Assembly (NCBI GenBank): GCA_020650975.1
Contig: JAIPMN010000182.1
Location: 1-64,000 of the forward strand
Direction: 5' to 3'
Length of the DNA stretch: 64,000 nucleotides
Origin: Apostichopus californicus
Taxonomy: Eukaryota > Echinodermata > Holothuroidea > Aspidochirotida > Stichopodidae
In this document: positions 36,801 to 48,859 of the stretch, one piece after another
How positions within the stretch are numbered: the first letter of the stretch is position 1
Layout: every line of letters begins with the position of its first letter
The notes under the pieces: model-generated
Database searches by the model: none
What the model saw: the letters and a program-made list of their open reading frames with translations, nothing else
What the model was told of the DNA's origin: nothing
Position numbers and translations under genes: made by a program

Positions 36801-39800
36801 AGTACAGTATACAAACAGGTGCCTTATCAAGGTGTACAAAGTTATTTTTGGGTAATATTTGTTTTTCCTTAACTGAATTGATTCCCCTTTTTTTTTGGTG
36901 GCAAGATTTAAAGTATATACTGGAGAATTTTTTAGAGGTACAGCATAATGATCCAAGATTGAAGAATGTTAAAGCAGTACTAGTGACACCTCCTGACTCA
37001 AGGTCAGGCCTCCTTAACCCTGTGGAGTTCATTATGAAAGAAGGGGAAGGTTAGTTGTCTTGATGTTGTTTTTGTTGATGTTATATTGGTGTGTTGTTCT
37101 TTTTGTTGTTCAGGATATTTTGTGTTCATTCCGAAAGATCATGTTGGCATATGAATCATCAAAAGGTATTTTTAAGGAAAACTTGTACAGCAAATAAAAA
37201 AAATTCCGGTAATAAAAAAAATAAAAATAAAAAAAAATAAAAAACCTTTGCATTTATGGGAGCAACATGTAACAAATAATTTTAATCATACTGTGATAAG
37301 TAAAATGTGGTCGTGACACTTTTTGTTGTTTTGTTGTTGTCAGATCTGAGCATCCTCAAGGAAATGTCACAAGAGTCGTTCGACACCGAGAAGATAAACA
37401 GCCTAGTCGTTGATCAGATGGACTTGCTGAAACATGCCATGAAATGTAAGTTTGATATTTAATGAAGCAGTCAAATGGGAACACAATAGGAGTGACCCTG
37501 TTTGTCAACCCCCTAGGAGGGGGGTCCTTCAGGGATATTGCCCCGGTATTAAAAAACAATGGAGGAGAACCACAGTTGATATTTTAGAAAAGTGCTTTAT
37601 TTAAGCAAGGGGCAACGGTTGCTAAGGGGATGTTTTGTTGTGTCGTCTGTATTTTGTCGCTATCTTACATGATATTACTTAAACTAGTACAGGCGAGTAC
37701 ATGTAAAAAAGTAGCCCGAGGAGAAATGTAACTTTTGTGAGCAGAAAGTTTTTTATATCGGCAATGCTTGTAACAGCCTGGTGTGGATTGCCATCGAGAG
37801 TTCTTTTGACAGCAACGTTTAAAATGTTATGTAAAGCTGCTTGGATAACAGCAGTATAATGCCTGGTTTATTTGATTTTTCTTCTGTTTTAAAAAATATT
37901 TTGGTCTTTGGATCCCATCTGACATACTCTCTGAATATAGTCATTTCTTTTTGTTTCTGATACTTTCCATTGTTATTATTATATAATTTTATATGCATCT
38001 AAAAAATGGAATGCAGAAAACTGCAACTCCATTTGGAATTTTTTTTTAAAAAATCGCCCAAGTGAGGTGTTAACTTAAATAAGAGTGAATTACTCTCCAA
38101 CCTCCTTGTCGTAACCGTTACATAAGATAAACCAATCTTTCAAGTCTGTGTCAGTAATTTATCGATTGCATCGCTACCTCTATTTCCTCGCCTCTCGCAG
38201 TCCCCAAAGTACAAGTTGTCGTCTACGCTACCCTATCCATTTTGGAGGAAGAGAACGAGAGCGTTGTCACCAAAGCCGTGGAGTATACCAACCTCCGAAC
38301 ACCAGGGACGAAGAATCCGTACAAAATTATCGCCCCCACCGTTCCCCTCAGCCCTAAGGATTTAGAATGTCATCCGGCCACATCTCGATTCCTCAAGATT
38401 GCACCTTCCTCTTCGACTGGAGGATGTTTCATAGCCGTCGTTAGCAGACAGGTAAGATAAAAAAACTGAAATAAAAATAAATATGTAGCAGGATGAGGCA
38501 GAATTGCTCGGCTTAGAAAGTAATCAATATTGTCGCCAAAATTGCTAGAAAGTGAAATAATAGTCACCCTTCAACTTTCAATAGGCGTTTTCACCTTTTT
38601 CATGGTAAAGGCATTTGCTTACTGAACAATTTTAATTATGTAAGTTTAACGACCCCATAATTTCTGGTAATAATTTAAATATTCAGAAACCTTCAAGAAA
38701 ATACTGTTAAAACTCTTAATGGTTTGAGCCCAGACTTGTTATAAGTCCAGATATGTACTCGTAATCTCGCATTAGTTACCTCTAATCACCATCTTGGATT
38801 TGTATGGTTCTCGTACTAGAGGTATTTGAAAATCTATTATAGGTTCTTGTTATGCAATTTGTACTTGTTCTTGTGCAATTTGTATTTGTAAATCAAGAAT
38901 TGATTAGTTTGGTTGGGGGTAGATACGATAAAAAGCACTCCAGCAAGAGTGCGAGGGTGTGATGAAATTTTGTCCAAAAAATATATATTAATTCTTTGTT
39001 CACTACTCAGCCATCTTTGAGTGAAGAAACATTAAGTCTGTGTCTTTAGAAGTTTCACCAATGGCAGTCTTCCTTGTTTCCAATATTCAGTATAAACTGG
39101 TAAAATGTTACAGAATGCCACCAACTGCAATACAATAGCAGTGACCGATTAACCATGTAACAAATGGCTTTAGCGAGACACTCGATCTGATGACATCACA
39201 GACAACCCACTCCCTTACCTCTTCCCTGGAAAAAAATAAAAGGCTTTATGTTACAATAGCTTGTATTAAAACAAAAATGTGTCATTGAGATTTTTTTACC
39301 TTTTAATTTGGTGTGGAATATTTTTAGATATTTACGTATTTTGCCTCAGGGGCAACAATCTGTTGTTTTTTCAAGATATTAGTTGGTTTGTTTTCTTTTA
39401 AGGATCAAGCCATGAGTGCTTCGGACATATTGGCTCGGGCAGCTGCCAAGGGTCTCTACAGCCTCAGCGCCGAGGGCGACCTGCTGGAAGGAGAAACGGT
39501 GGACGAAGCCGTGGAGAGGAAGATGAAACGAAAGTCTCCAAGAAACAAACAGAAGTCCATCCAGAAGCTGATACGATCATCTAAGAGCTCGCACGCGACA
39601 GAGGCTGGTCACGGTCACCATGCCAACAGAAAGGCCACCAGTCCGACGAGAAAACCGGCGAAGAAGACAAAGCCTGTTAGAACAGCAAGTGAGTATTATC
39701 AAAATTATTATGAGTTTGACATCTTCTTTGTCAGAAAATGATAAAAATGGTAAAAGCTGTCAAGAAACTGCATATCTTTCTAGTTGAAAGAGGATCCTTC

Positions 39801-42800
39801 TTGTAAATTCATTAAACTAAGACAGTGTCTCTTTTGAAGAGTTTACAGGACAGAAGCCAGCCAGAGGTGGAGGGGGGTGGGGGAGGGGAGTACTGAGGGT
39901 GGAGGCAATTGCTAGTTTTTAACTAGGTTTAATCCATTGGTAAGGTTCAGGATAAGAGATTTCAGGTAATGGGTGCAATTTTTAATCATTTATCATGCTT
40001 GACCTTCTCTTTAGAATCAGATGTTGGGATGTAGTTACTTGACCTTGTAAATCACTGTTGACTTTGATAACTGGTTATTGTTTGTTTCTATAAAAAATTA
40101 TTCTTTTACATACGTTAAATGATAAATTGAGTTTTGGGTGGCGGGTGGGGGGAGGGGAGGGTAGTTCAGTACCATCAAATTATCTGTGTAGAATAAGTGG
40201 TAGCTATTGTGGTTTGAATATATGTATTTTATACAGTCGTGGTAAAATTTCATGACGGTGTACAGTGTAGGAGAATAACTGATCACCTACCTCCTGCCTG
40301 TGTTAGTTCCCAAAGAATTCCATCAATAATTCAAAGTTTGCATCGTTTATTAATATAAGGGAAACACCTAGATTGTAAGTTGTTACAATTGGTTGTAGTT
40401 CTGGAGAGAAAAGTGTCTAGAAATATGCACTGTAATTTTGGTTTTATATGTCATCATTTAATAATCAGGGATCAAATTTAATCAGTTACCAGATAGTCCG
40501 AGACAATGGAATATCTTGTCAGATTTGTAAACGAAATAATTCGCTGAGGGTTCTCCCAAGGAAAATTCATTTTATTGAAAAATTTCTTAATTCTTCCAAC
40601 ATTTGACGAATTTTGTCATAGGCATCAATCCTCTTGGACATTAGACATTCTAACCAGAAAGTAACAGGTTTTTCAAACTTTTCTGTACTTCAGACGTGTC
40701 CTGGTGGAATATGTTCAGTTGCTGTTGAACATATGTCACCTTTTTTAGAACAGAGTGAATTTGTCTCACGAAGCCTTCCATGGTAAAAGTCACCGCACAA
40801 ACCCCAAACCATCTGTCACATAGTGTATTTAGTCTACATACTCAGGGTTTTAATTTCTCTGTTTTTTTTTCTTTTATAATATTTTAATGATTTGAAATTT
40901 AAAAAAGGTAATAACTAGACCTGAAATCACAAAGTTGAAATATTCGGACACTTAAGACCATGCTTGTGCAACTAATTAACATGCATGCCTTTGTATTATA
41001 AACTAATGAGTACAGAAGCATGCATAGAATTAATTACATTATTAATATTAAAACCATATTGTATAATATTGGCTTAACCATAGCATTTATAGTGTTTTGT
41101 AGCTTTTTGCTCTTCAGATGGCTGTTCTTAGTTTATTTAGGTATATTGCTGATACTAAGTGTTGATTATCGACTGGTGATATACCTACAGACAGTGTAGT
41201 CTGCTGAATAATGCTGATAAATCTATTGCGATATAGTAGTCTTGTAGTGTCGATAAATGTAACTATTTACATACGTAGTATAACTTACACCTAGCAATGA
41301 TTCTAGTTTAGAGCTGTAAACAGCTTTCAAAGCTCTGTATATCCTATCTCAAACAGGTAAATCTGTTACAACCATGATTCACAGCTAATTTTAACCGTTT
41401 GTATTTAATAGTCATATTTTCCCCTTCATGAGTTTATTCCCTCGTCACTTTTCGTCCCTAGAGCGTACAAGCAAGACTAAGCTTGTCACTTGGCAGGAGT
41501 ACAGCAATAGCCATATGAAACTGTTACGGTCCACCCCACCCGTGGCCCGTATCAGTGGGCCGTGAGGAGGACCCCTGGGCCTTCTGGTACTGTTTGATAT
41601 TGTGTGCTCTAAAACAGTGGTGAACGTGATGTGGCTTTGCTTGCTTTAATAATACCCCTTTTGTTTGCTTCAAAATAACTCACTTCTTGTGCATATATGC
41701 CGTCTCTGCTTTGTGCATTATGTTCAATGATGTCTTCCAAATTTTTTTTTTTTAAATCACTTTCTTCTTTGCTTTTATTTGCTTCTTAATTCCAATAGCC
41801 TGGGATGATCTCCATTGTATACCTTGGAATAATTAGGTATTTCACAGAAACTATTTTTTACCTATCTTCTCACTGGTGAAGGGTTTGGCTCTATTAACAG
41901 TTAATGTTTTAAGTGCACATCAGTACTGTTGCCAGTACCTCACACCTGCACACTCATTGGAAGAGAGAGGGGTAGACAGGCAAATGGTGGGGGAGGGGTT
42001 GGGTGGGTCAGAATTAAATTGGGACATATTTTGAAGAAATTTATGTTCAAGATATTTCCACTTTCTTTACACAAATATCTGCAATATATTGTTTTCTTCT
42101 TCCTCATAGTTTGGTGACCCTCCAAATTTGTTTTCCACCCCTCTAAAAATTTTAGCCAACCCTCCCAAAAAATTTTGGGAACCCTCAGAGAGTTTGTGGC
42201 TATACCCTCCAAACTATTTTGGCGACCCTAAAAAGGGTCGCGACTGCACTTTGAATACCAGGGTAACATTGCACAATCATAGCTGCACCTCACTATGGAG
42301 AATGTCCATGTCAATGCAATGATTGTTGTGCGCCTGTAACACTGACACACCCTTTTGTGGTGGACTGTTTGATAGTTTTGATGTATCTTTAATATATCTA
42401 AATTATGATTTTGTTAATTTATGGAAGCAGGTAAATTATGCGGATAAAGATGCTTTGTAATCTCTGTTTTGCTTTTAACTTGTTCGTCTGTCTTTCTTCA
42501 CGTTGATTATAAAGTAACATCTAATAAAAGATTATTTTCAGCACAAATAAACCAGATTATGGGAGACCAGGCAAACCTTTGCATATTTTCCAGAACTTCC
42601 TGTGACTTTTGAAGAAAATCCCTTGTTTCTGCCCTTCTAACTGCATTCAGACACCCATGTATATTCTGCACACAGATCTTAAATTGCTAATTGCTTAAAT
42701 TAAATGTTAATTAACCTATATAGATTAATGTGCCAGTTAGTAATTGTCAGCACTTATAGTGACGTCTGCATCAGAATGTTTTATACACTGACTGTGTGTG

Positions 42801-45800
42801 AGCTCATTATTAAGTCGGAATCGTGTCATTGTTTAGAATAAATTATCAGTCTCTGAGCCATTTTATGTAGTATTTAATATATTAGCAATTTAATACCATT
42901 ACTTACACTAATGTAATGTTTAGTTAGTGAATGACCGAGCAACAATGTTGCCTGCCTCTTTTCTCCAAAGCCAGGTTGGATTTTGTAAACGAAAATGAAA
43001 TATGTAGCATGTATACATAGCAAAGAAAATTTGATAGGATGTCTAACGTCTTCTGTGCAATCAAAAATTGATATGGTCAAGGTTGACCACAAAATCAGTC
43101 TAGGAACTGAGACAATGCTCTGAAATGTTTGTCCAGAAGCTATTTACAAAGCGACAGAACCAACAGGCAATCCAATGTCTGTACATTTCTGTCTTGAAGA
43201 AGAAGCAGTTAATGCTATAAAATTAACATAAGCAACCACACTTAACATCAACTTCAAAAACCTTCTCATTATTAAAATTCACATTTATTTTATGTTTTTT
43301 TATTTTAAATGTGCTGTTTCATTGTGATTGATTGTTTAATACCTATGATGTAGTTACTATGCTAATGACATGCCTACTAATTCTATGTACTAACCTCGCA
43401 AGGTTTCATGTTATCTCTCTGACCATTTTCAGGGTCGACATCCAGCTGAAAATATTAAAAAAATTGGTGGCTTTATATCACTGTGGTAATGGCTTTTTAA
43501 CCTAATAACATAACAAAAAACCATCATTCGTGTATCACCATAGCTAATTATGCTCTCCTCCATATTATCAAATTTGTCATTCATTTTGCTTTTGCTAATT
43601 AATTTAATCTGCCACACACACATTGAATAATAATAATATATGGTCCATGGATTATGTCAAAGAGTTGTGGAAGGGGGTAGTGTTAGAGGTGAATTAAACT
43701 TTACCTCCAACATGATGTTAGTCACCGGTCTGTGCGTCAACAGTTTTTTTTCTTCCATTTTTAGCTTAAAGGTCTTCAGTGTTGGCCCCAAATTTTCAGT
43801 ATGCAAAAAGTTCAATGTTAGTTAAGTCTTCAAAAAGAACTTTCTTTAAGCTGCACATTCTCAAAAAAAATGTATTCCCAGTCATTGAGGAGTGTTAAAA
43901 TTGACAACGAAGTACCTCACCATGGTTACCTATTGTTTTTGTTACAGTGGCAATAAAAATGCTTCTGAAAACTGGAGCATGTTAGACTAATGTTACTGTA
44001 AGGCCTGACTAAGTGTTTACATGAAATGTGCAATCCAGACAGTTCGATCCTCAACCCCTCCCCCCCCCCCCAAAAAAAAACAATTGTGAGAAAGAAAAAA
44101 TTAAGGTGTAGAATTATAATAACACACTTCTAAACCTTGCATTAAGTGGTATCATGAAACAGCATTAAATTTAAATATTGCCTAAAGTCATTTCGGGGGG
44201 TGGGGGGGGGGGTGGGGAGGAAGAGGGGGTAACCACAATATGACAGACAATATTAAGGAGAGTGGTGGAAAGTGGCAGGGAAGGGAGTGGTCCTGATCAC
44301 AATCTCAATTTCATGATGTCATATCATCCAAGCCTTAAAAACAAAATCCTAGTTCTCATTTCAGTAACATAAACATAATCCACTTAGACCATGGGTGTGC
44401 ATGAAATTGGTTTGTCAGGCCGCAGTGAAATTGTGTAGGTAATGGAGGTGCGGTAACACTTTAAGATGTACCTATTTCCGTGGCAATAATGGACATATAT
44501 GAGAAATGCAAGATCAGAAAGTCTGCTCGCGTTGCCTCGCATAATTTTGCTTGGGGGCCGCACTTTGCCCACCTGTGTCTTAGACACAACCAATGATTGT
44601 CAATATTCATGGCTTTGTGAGTATATTGAGTTCCATTTATACCTTTATCATAAAGTTTCACGATATTCTTCTTATGATTTTCATATCTTTTATTCCTTGC
44701 ATTTCCAAATTCCAATCAGAGATAGAATCATGGAGCAATCAAAATTTCATGTCAGTTTTACTCTATTTAATCAAATTTATTAATCTTGTAGATAGACAAA
44801 AAAAAGCCATCTTCTCTGTCACTATCTACTAGCTTATCTGCCTTTGCGACAAAACAAAGGGTATCATGAACACAAAAACATCTGTAGAGTGAGCGTCCCA
44901 CAAATTTACTTCGTTAGTGAAAACGATGAAAACCGGGTGTGTTGACCTCGTCGTCAGCATTTTGGGAGTTTTAAGTCAGTCATTCACCCCGTCAGACGTC
45001 TCAATTTATAAACTAAACGATTACTGAGTCTTTTTTTTCCAGGGATGTAGGTAATTTCTTTTGTTTTTGGAGGGAGCTGAAAAGAAGCATCATACCATAT
45101 GAATCAGTATTGAGGGGTTGGGGAAGGGAGGGGGAGGGGGAGGGGAAAGGAAGAAAAACAAGGAAGTGAAACCTAATATAAGTGCTTTCATTCAGTGGTT
45201 TTCAGAGAGAAAACTCTTGTTCAAAAGAGGGATGGTAATGTTTGGATAGGATTGAGCCATGGACGATCATATACATATTATTCATTTGAAGTGACCGACT
45301 TTCTCAATTGGGCGATCTTTTACATTCTGTCGTTGAAGAATTTAAGACCACCCCTCTGGTTCCAGGACAACCTTCCGTAAAGTTTATTCCCATACCTAAC
45401 TTATGAGGAAAATTGGAGTTTTGGCCCCCTCCCCCCCCCCCACCTTTAAAATCCTGTGAGAGCTTTGTATGTTGCCTTCTTTCCATTTAGTTAGTAGAAT
45501 TGAGAATAGACATAGCTTGATAAAGAGGAATATTTGTGTGTGGATGACCCATAAAGGAGACTCATCAAGTCCAAACCAGAAAAAAAACAAAAAATATTAT
45601 ACTGCTTCATTGGAGCATGCTTTGAAATTTGCAAACAAATTTAAAAACATTTTATAGCTTCAATATCAAGATGATGTTTTGAAGTCTTTAAAAATCCATT
45701 GATTGCCCAAAACCATTTCAATCGGCACATTGGGCTCCGAATGAAGGTTGAAAGTAAAAAATACTTCCTGAAAGAGTAAAGGGTAATAATGATACTAAGA

Positions 45801-47016
45801 TGAAATGTTACCTAGGCCTTAACAATTCATTTTCAAGAGAATGTGTGTACAGAAGCAGACAACTTCTTTATCCCTCCTAGAAATAAAGTTTGCTCTTAAA
45901 CCTTTCTTCTATATTGCAACCTAATTTTTTTTCTCAAAATAAAAATGATTACAAACCTGATCAAAATGTTCGTTTGGTAAAACTTTAGTTCTATGCTTGA
46001 GCAAAACTAATGTCCCTTAATAACAACCATTGATTATTGTGTATAAAGGAAGCTGTGTGTGTGTTTGTCTGTATTAACTCTAATATTTAAGTGATATCAT
46101 AGACTTCTACTACTGTGTTCTACGAAAAAGACAAAACAGAATCAAAAACGTCATATTTGAGTGTATCTTTTATGTGCATACCTTGACCCCTTTCAAAATT
46201 AGAAAAGTGGAGAAAGTGAAGCTATTTTGTTCATCCGGTAGGTATGGTTACGCATCGTTCTTCTTGTGTTTTTTTCTCTCTTTTTTTCTGACTCTGTCAT
46301 TGCTCCTTGTAGATATTGCCATTGGCAGACCATTCGTAATTTAAACATTACCCACGATGCACTGTTCCATATTTCAAATTACTGCTTACATAAAAACACC
46401 TATCATTATCAGAGCATTGCAGAAGGTTATATACTTGGACTCATAATGCTAGCTTTTTATTTTTACCTTTTATTTCAATCTATTATAGTTGATTTTATGA
46501 AATCGAAAAAAAAAAATTATTTAAAAAAAATGGAAAAAAAATAAAATAAAAAAAATAAATAAAAAAATTATATTTTGGGGTTATGAAACCAATACAAGGA
46601 AACACTGATATGCAGGTAAGTAATGGGCTTACAGTATAGTTGTTCACAGTCTATAGAGGCCATAACTATGAAACATAAAAAACTAATATTAATTTTTGTC
46701 AGGAAAGTTAACATATTTTCATGTTTCTATTTCCGAAATTGCATGTGAAAACCTAAATACGGAACATCAAGAGAGTTAAAACTATGAACCAGAATATTAT
46801 TATATTTTATTTAATCCCATATGCCTCACTTCTCATTCTACAGGCACCATGTTTGCTCACCACTTTGAGAGAAGAGAACACATGTCGGAGCCTAAGCTGA
46901 AACTGCAGCCCTATGGTGTACCCCTGACTAAAGTAGCACTGATAAGAAGAACCTCAAAGGTTGACATCATCCCACCTCATAAAGAGACCGTGGACCACCC
47001 GAAACCTTTCATTTGA
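30465..47016 (+). CDS. NSUN7: NSUN7 homologue, NOL1/NOP2/Sun-family protein, probable pseudoenzyme
   Basis: Exons: 30465-30855, 32091-32149, 32769-33052, 33700-33883, 34273-34483, 36906-37049, 37344-37445, 38201-38451, 39403-39688, 41462-41554 (or 41548), 46844-47016. Phases agree and the total is about 725 residues against 718 in human NSUN7. Landmarks shared with human (from memory): YDLAFSTLKY, RLNAALARNRIKF, LPTYAWIN, NPVEFI, LLKHAMKF, DILARAAAKGL. NSUN proteins are SAM-dependent RNA cytosine-5 methyltransferases using one Cys in motif IV (PCSG) and one in motif VI (TCS). Here motif IV is TPPDSRSG (404-411) and motif VI is VVYATLSILEEEN (465-477): no Cys in either. The SAM loop is HVGVGSGLTT (329-338). 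I infer a protein without methyltransferase activity. The ATG at 30465 has a good context (ATAATGG). Only the far C-terminus (last two exons) is unsure. Confidence 0.9.
32091..32149 (+). CDS. NSUN7: NSUN7 coding exon 2
   Basis: Encodes YQALLEEILLDSGYYSYDMI after TTCTTTCCAG, aligning with the human KYQDILETILIDS segment. Donor GTAAGT, phase 0. Confidence 0.85.
32769..33052 (+). CDS. NSUN7: NSUN7 coding exon 3
   Basis: Starts PDENHQPIMVILCNMMQR and continues to LPTYAWINQLRI. Contains RLNAALARNRIKFQARSIEH, very close to human. Acceptor TTTTTTATCCAG. Confidence 0.88.
33700..33883 (+). CDS. NSUN7: NSUN7 coding exon 4
   Basis: Encodes VPEAVDALREEGYSRVSSIE and FLQDENCSDVVAFP, corresponding to the PUA-like N-terminal part of the family core. 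Donor CAA/GTAAAT. Confidence 0.85.
34105..34165. repeat. tandem duplication, about 33 bp x2
   Basis: TGATGTACAAACCAGAGAGA occurs twice with 33-base spacing, in NSUN7 intron 4. Confidence 0.75.
34273..34483 (+). CDS. NSUN7: NSUN7 coding exon 5 (SAM-binding region)
   Basis: Encodes DKVCCLGPHSV and DDVIHVGVGSGLTTAHLATL, the region of Rossmann motif I, which already departs from the DxCAAPGGK form of active NSUN enzymes. Donor A/GTATCC. Confidence 0.85.
36655..36790. repeat. dispersed fold-back repeat, copy 1 of 2
   Basis: AATGCTCATACCACTCTATA, CATGCTTCAAACACT, GAACAGTTCCTA and TGCTCATACTG occur in the same order as in the copy at 53525-53690. It lies about 115 bases before NSUN7 exon 6. Confidence 0.6.
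36906..37049 (+). CDS. NSUN7: NSUN7 coding exon 6 (degenerate motif IV)
   Basis: Encodes NLKYILENFLEVQHNDPRLK, then TPPDSRSGLLNPVEFI. Human NSUN7 has RCSG where this has SRSG, so the motif IV Cys is absent. Donor G/GTTAGT. Confidence 0.88.
37344..37445 (+). CDS. NSUN7: NSUN7 coding exon 7
   Basis: Encodes DLSILKEMSQESFDTEKINS and DQMDLLKHAMKF, the helix leading to motif VI. Splits the Phe codon T/TC. Confidence 0.85.
38201..38451 (+). CDS. NSUN7: NSUN7 coding exon 8 (degenerate motif VI)
   Basis: Encodes FPKVQVVVYATLSILEEENE, then helices and SSTGGCFIAVVSRQ. The human counterpart reads VVYCTCSVFPEENE; the nucleophile position is Leu470 here and the preceding Cys is Ala468. Confidence 0.9.
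39403..39688 (+). CDS. NSUN7: NSUN7 coding exon 9
   Basis: Starts DQAMSASDILARAAAKGLYS, matching the conserved VLARAAAKGL after the catalytic core, then a Lys/Arg-rich tail (KMKRKSPRNKQKS). Donor A/GTGAGT. Confidence 0.85.
41462..41554 (+). CDS. NSUN7: NSUN7 coding exon 10, donor uncertain
   Basis: Encodes KRTSKTKLVTWQEYSNSHMK. Three possible donors follow. GTATCA (exon end 41548) or GTGGGC (41554) keep the next exon open for 56 residues. GTGAGG (41561) is the best consensus but gives a stop after eight residues. Unspliced, the frame ends at TGA 41563-41565. Confidence 0.65.
41566..46843. other. NSUN7: NSUN7 intron 10 (about 5.3 kb), no gene inside
   Basis: Holds the dispersed repeat at 42040, C- and G-runs (44056-44069, 44197-44225, 45117-45145, 45425-45440) and an A-rich block (46506-46570). 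Frames of 60-94 codons overlap on both strands and show no recognisable similarity. Confidence 0.5.
42040..42300. repeat. dispersed repeat, copy 2 of 2
   Basis: Counterpart of 10841-11035, with repeated phrases GACCCTCCAAA, CCCTCCCAAAAAATTTTGGG and TTGGCGACCC. It lies in the last NSUN7 intron. Confidence 0.55.
46844..47016 (+). CDS. NSUN7: NSUN7 terminal coding exon (exon 11)
   Basis: After CATTCTACAG the phase-1 frame reads TMFAHHFERREHMSEPKLKL and ends HPKPFI-stop. Length and phase make the whole CDS an exact multiple of three. This tail is not conserved with human, so support comes from openness and splice signals only. Confidence 0.6.
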
Positions 47017-48200
47017 TTTACCGATGTGTGTATGTGAGGACTCTTATCTGATCTATTCAATGAGATTTGTGGATTAAATCTACTCCTTTTGGGTGACTGT
47101 CCAAGTTTGTAATCTCTGAAAATTGTCTGTGTCATTTGTTGAGTCTTCGATAAAAGATGAAGTAACGAAACCCTTCAAAATACTCGTCTGCAAACTATGA
47201 AATGAAAACTATGAAAACTATGAAATGAATTTTTATCGTCTTGTCTGCCAGACTATTCACTGGGGCATTTTAACCTCTTAACCTGATTTTGGGAAAAGAG
47301 CTAAGTTTTTATTAAAAATAATACAACAGAGTAAGTGTGACCAAGTGATCAGAAAAAGTACAGAAAAGTAGGGACTTGTACCATGATGAGGGAAATCATG
47401 TGATCATGACCCACCAACCTGCCCACTTTTTCCTTCCCACCAACAGAAAGCTTGAAAAGATAAAAACTAAAATAACCCCATTGTCAGGATTGCACATTTG
47501 TTTTATAATCTGAAGAAACTTTTGCAGATCAGATACTGTGCATATTAATTAATGCATATTAATTAATTATGCATATTAATTAATGCATCCATTGACATAC
47601 TGACTAGGTATTGAATTCACTCTAAAGTTATTCTTAAATCTTCCATTGTTTGTTGTTTGGAAATGTTTTGTATTTTTATGATGTTTTTAAACAATAGTTA
47701 GCTTTAATTTGGAAAATGTTCCACATTTGTGAATAATGAGAATTATAGCATACTGTCAAAGGTACGTCATTATATTATTACAACATTTATATAGTGTCAG
47801 GTTTGTATTCGGACCGACACAAAAACTTGTTTTTCTAAGAATTAGAACATTAGTTTCTTGTTTCTTGTATTGTTCTATAATCTTAAGATTATTATTTGTA
47901 TTCATTTCATCACCTTGTTAAACATGCTTGCCTTATTTTACTTCAATAACATGCCTTGATCAAATGTATTTAAAAGTAAAGCACCATGTTGAACCATCGT
48001 TAGTTGGTGATATGGATAGAGATGCTTATGACAAACAAAATCCTCCACAACAGCTAAGAACAATGGGACTCTGTTTAGGAGTTTAACCATGTTGTTTCTG
48101 AGTGATCCTAAATGTACTAGAATGAAGACTTGATCAAGTCTAAAAAATGATATCAAAGAGCAAGTAGTGCTTCAATTTCTTATTTCTTCTTTTTATTCAT
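47017..48200 (+). other. probable NSUN7 3' UTR and flank
   Basis: AT-rich DNA after the stop codon with ATTAAA near 47311 as a possible poly(A) signal. It contains the TTAATTAA palindromic array at 47535-47587. The transcript end cannot be fixed. Confidence 0.35.
47535..47587. repeat. palindromic TTAATTAATGCATA array
   Basis: Three tandem blocks of TGCATATTAATTAAT, each nearly self-complementary, so the whole stretch can form a cruciform or hairpin. Confidence 0.8.
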
Positions 48201-48235
48201 TAATTTTAATTTTTTTTCACTCGATGATTGTTAAT

Positions 48236-48300
48236 CTGGGGTGGATCCAGGATTTTAAAAAGGAGGGGCGGTGGGCCCTGGAATTGCTGAAGCCCACTCT
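48236..48300. mobile_element. possible hAT-like MITE end, fragment
   Basis: CTGGGGTGGATCCAGGATTT resembles the CAGNGGCGGATCCAGG type of hAT terminal repeat, but no matching right end or target duplication was found. Confidence 0.25.
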
Positions 48301-48698
48301 CATGCAGAAGTCAACGGTCTTTGGGATTTGTTCATCACTAGCATCTCTATCACATAAGATAGTGATGATGGTTCTTCAGTTTGCTTCTCCTTCAGAAAAT
48401 AGTCTAAAAAAAGTTTATGTACTGACTGATGAAGTAGGGACACATTCTAAGCAATCCTGGTGAAGTCTACGTACAATTTACTTCATAGAGTTCTCTGAGA
48501 TAGTGATAATTAAGTTGTCACAGTTTGTACCAAAGGTGAAACTTGTAGCAACCAGGTGTGATGATATACTTGCTCAATTACTTTTGCTCTTCATTATTTT
48601 GGATTGGATAGGGTTCCAACCTTCGATGTGTATTTGAAGTTATCAACAAAATATACCAATGACCATGCTCTATTCATGCTGAGATGCATCCTAATTTG

Positions 48699-48838
48699 GA
48701 CGGTAGAAAATAATAATTCAAGTTTGAAAGTAGAAAATTGTAATTCAATTTTGACGGTGGAAAATTTTAATTCAATTTTGACTTTAGAAAATTGTAATTT
48801 CAATTTTGACAGTAGGAAATTAGAATTCAAGTTTTGCA
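48699..48838. repeat. minisatellite, about 31 bp, four to five diverged units
   Basis: Units of the form GACGGTAGAAAATTGTAATTC-AATTTT repeat with substitutions. Overlapping frames on both strands are by-products. Confidence 0.8.
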
Positions 48839-48859
48839 GAAAAATGTGATTCAAATTTG

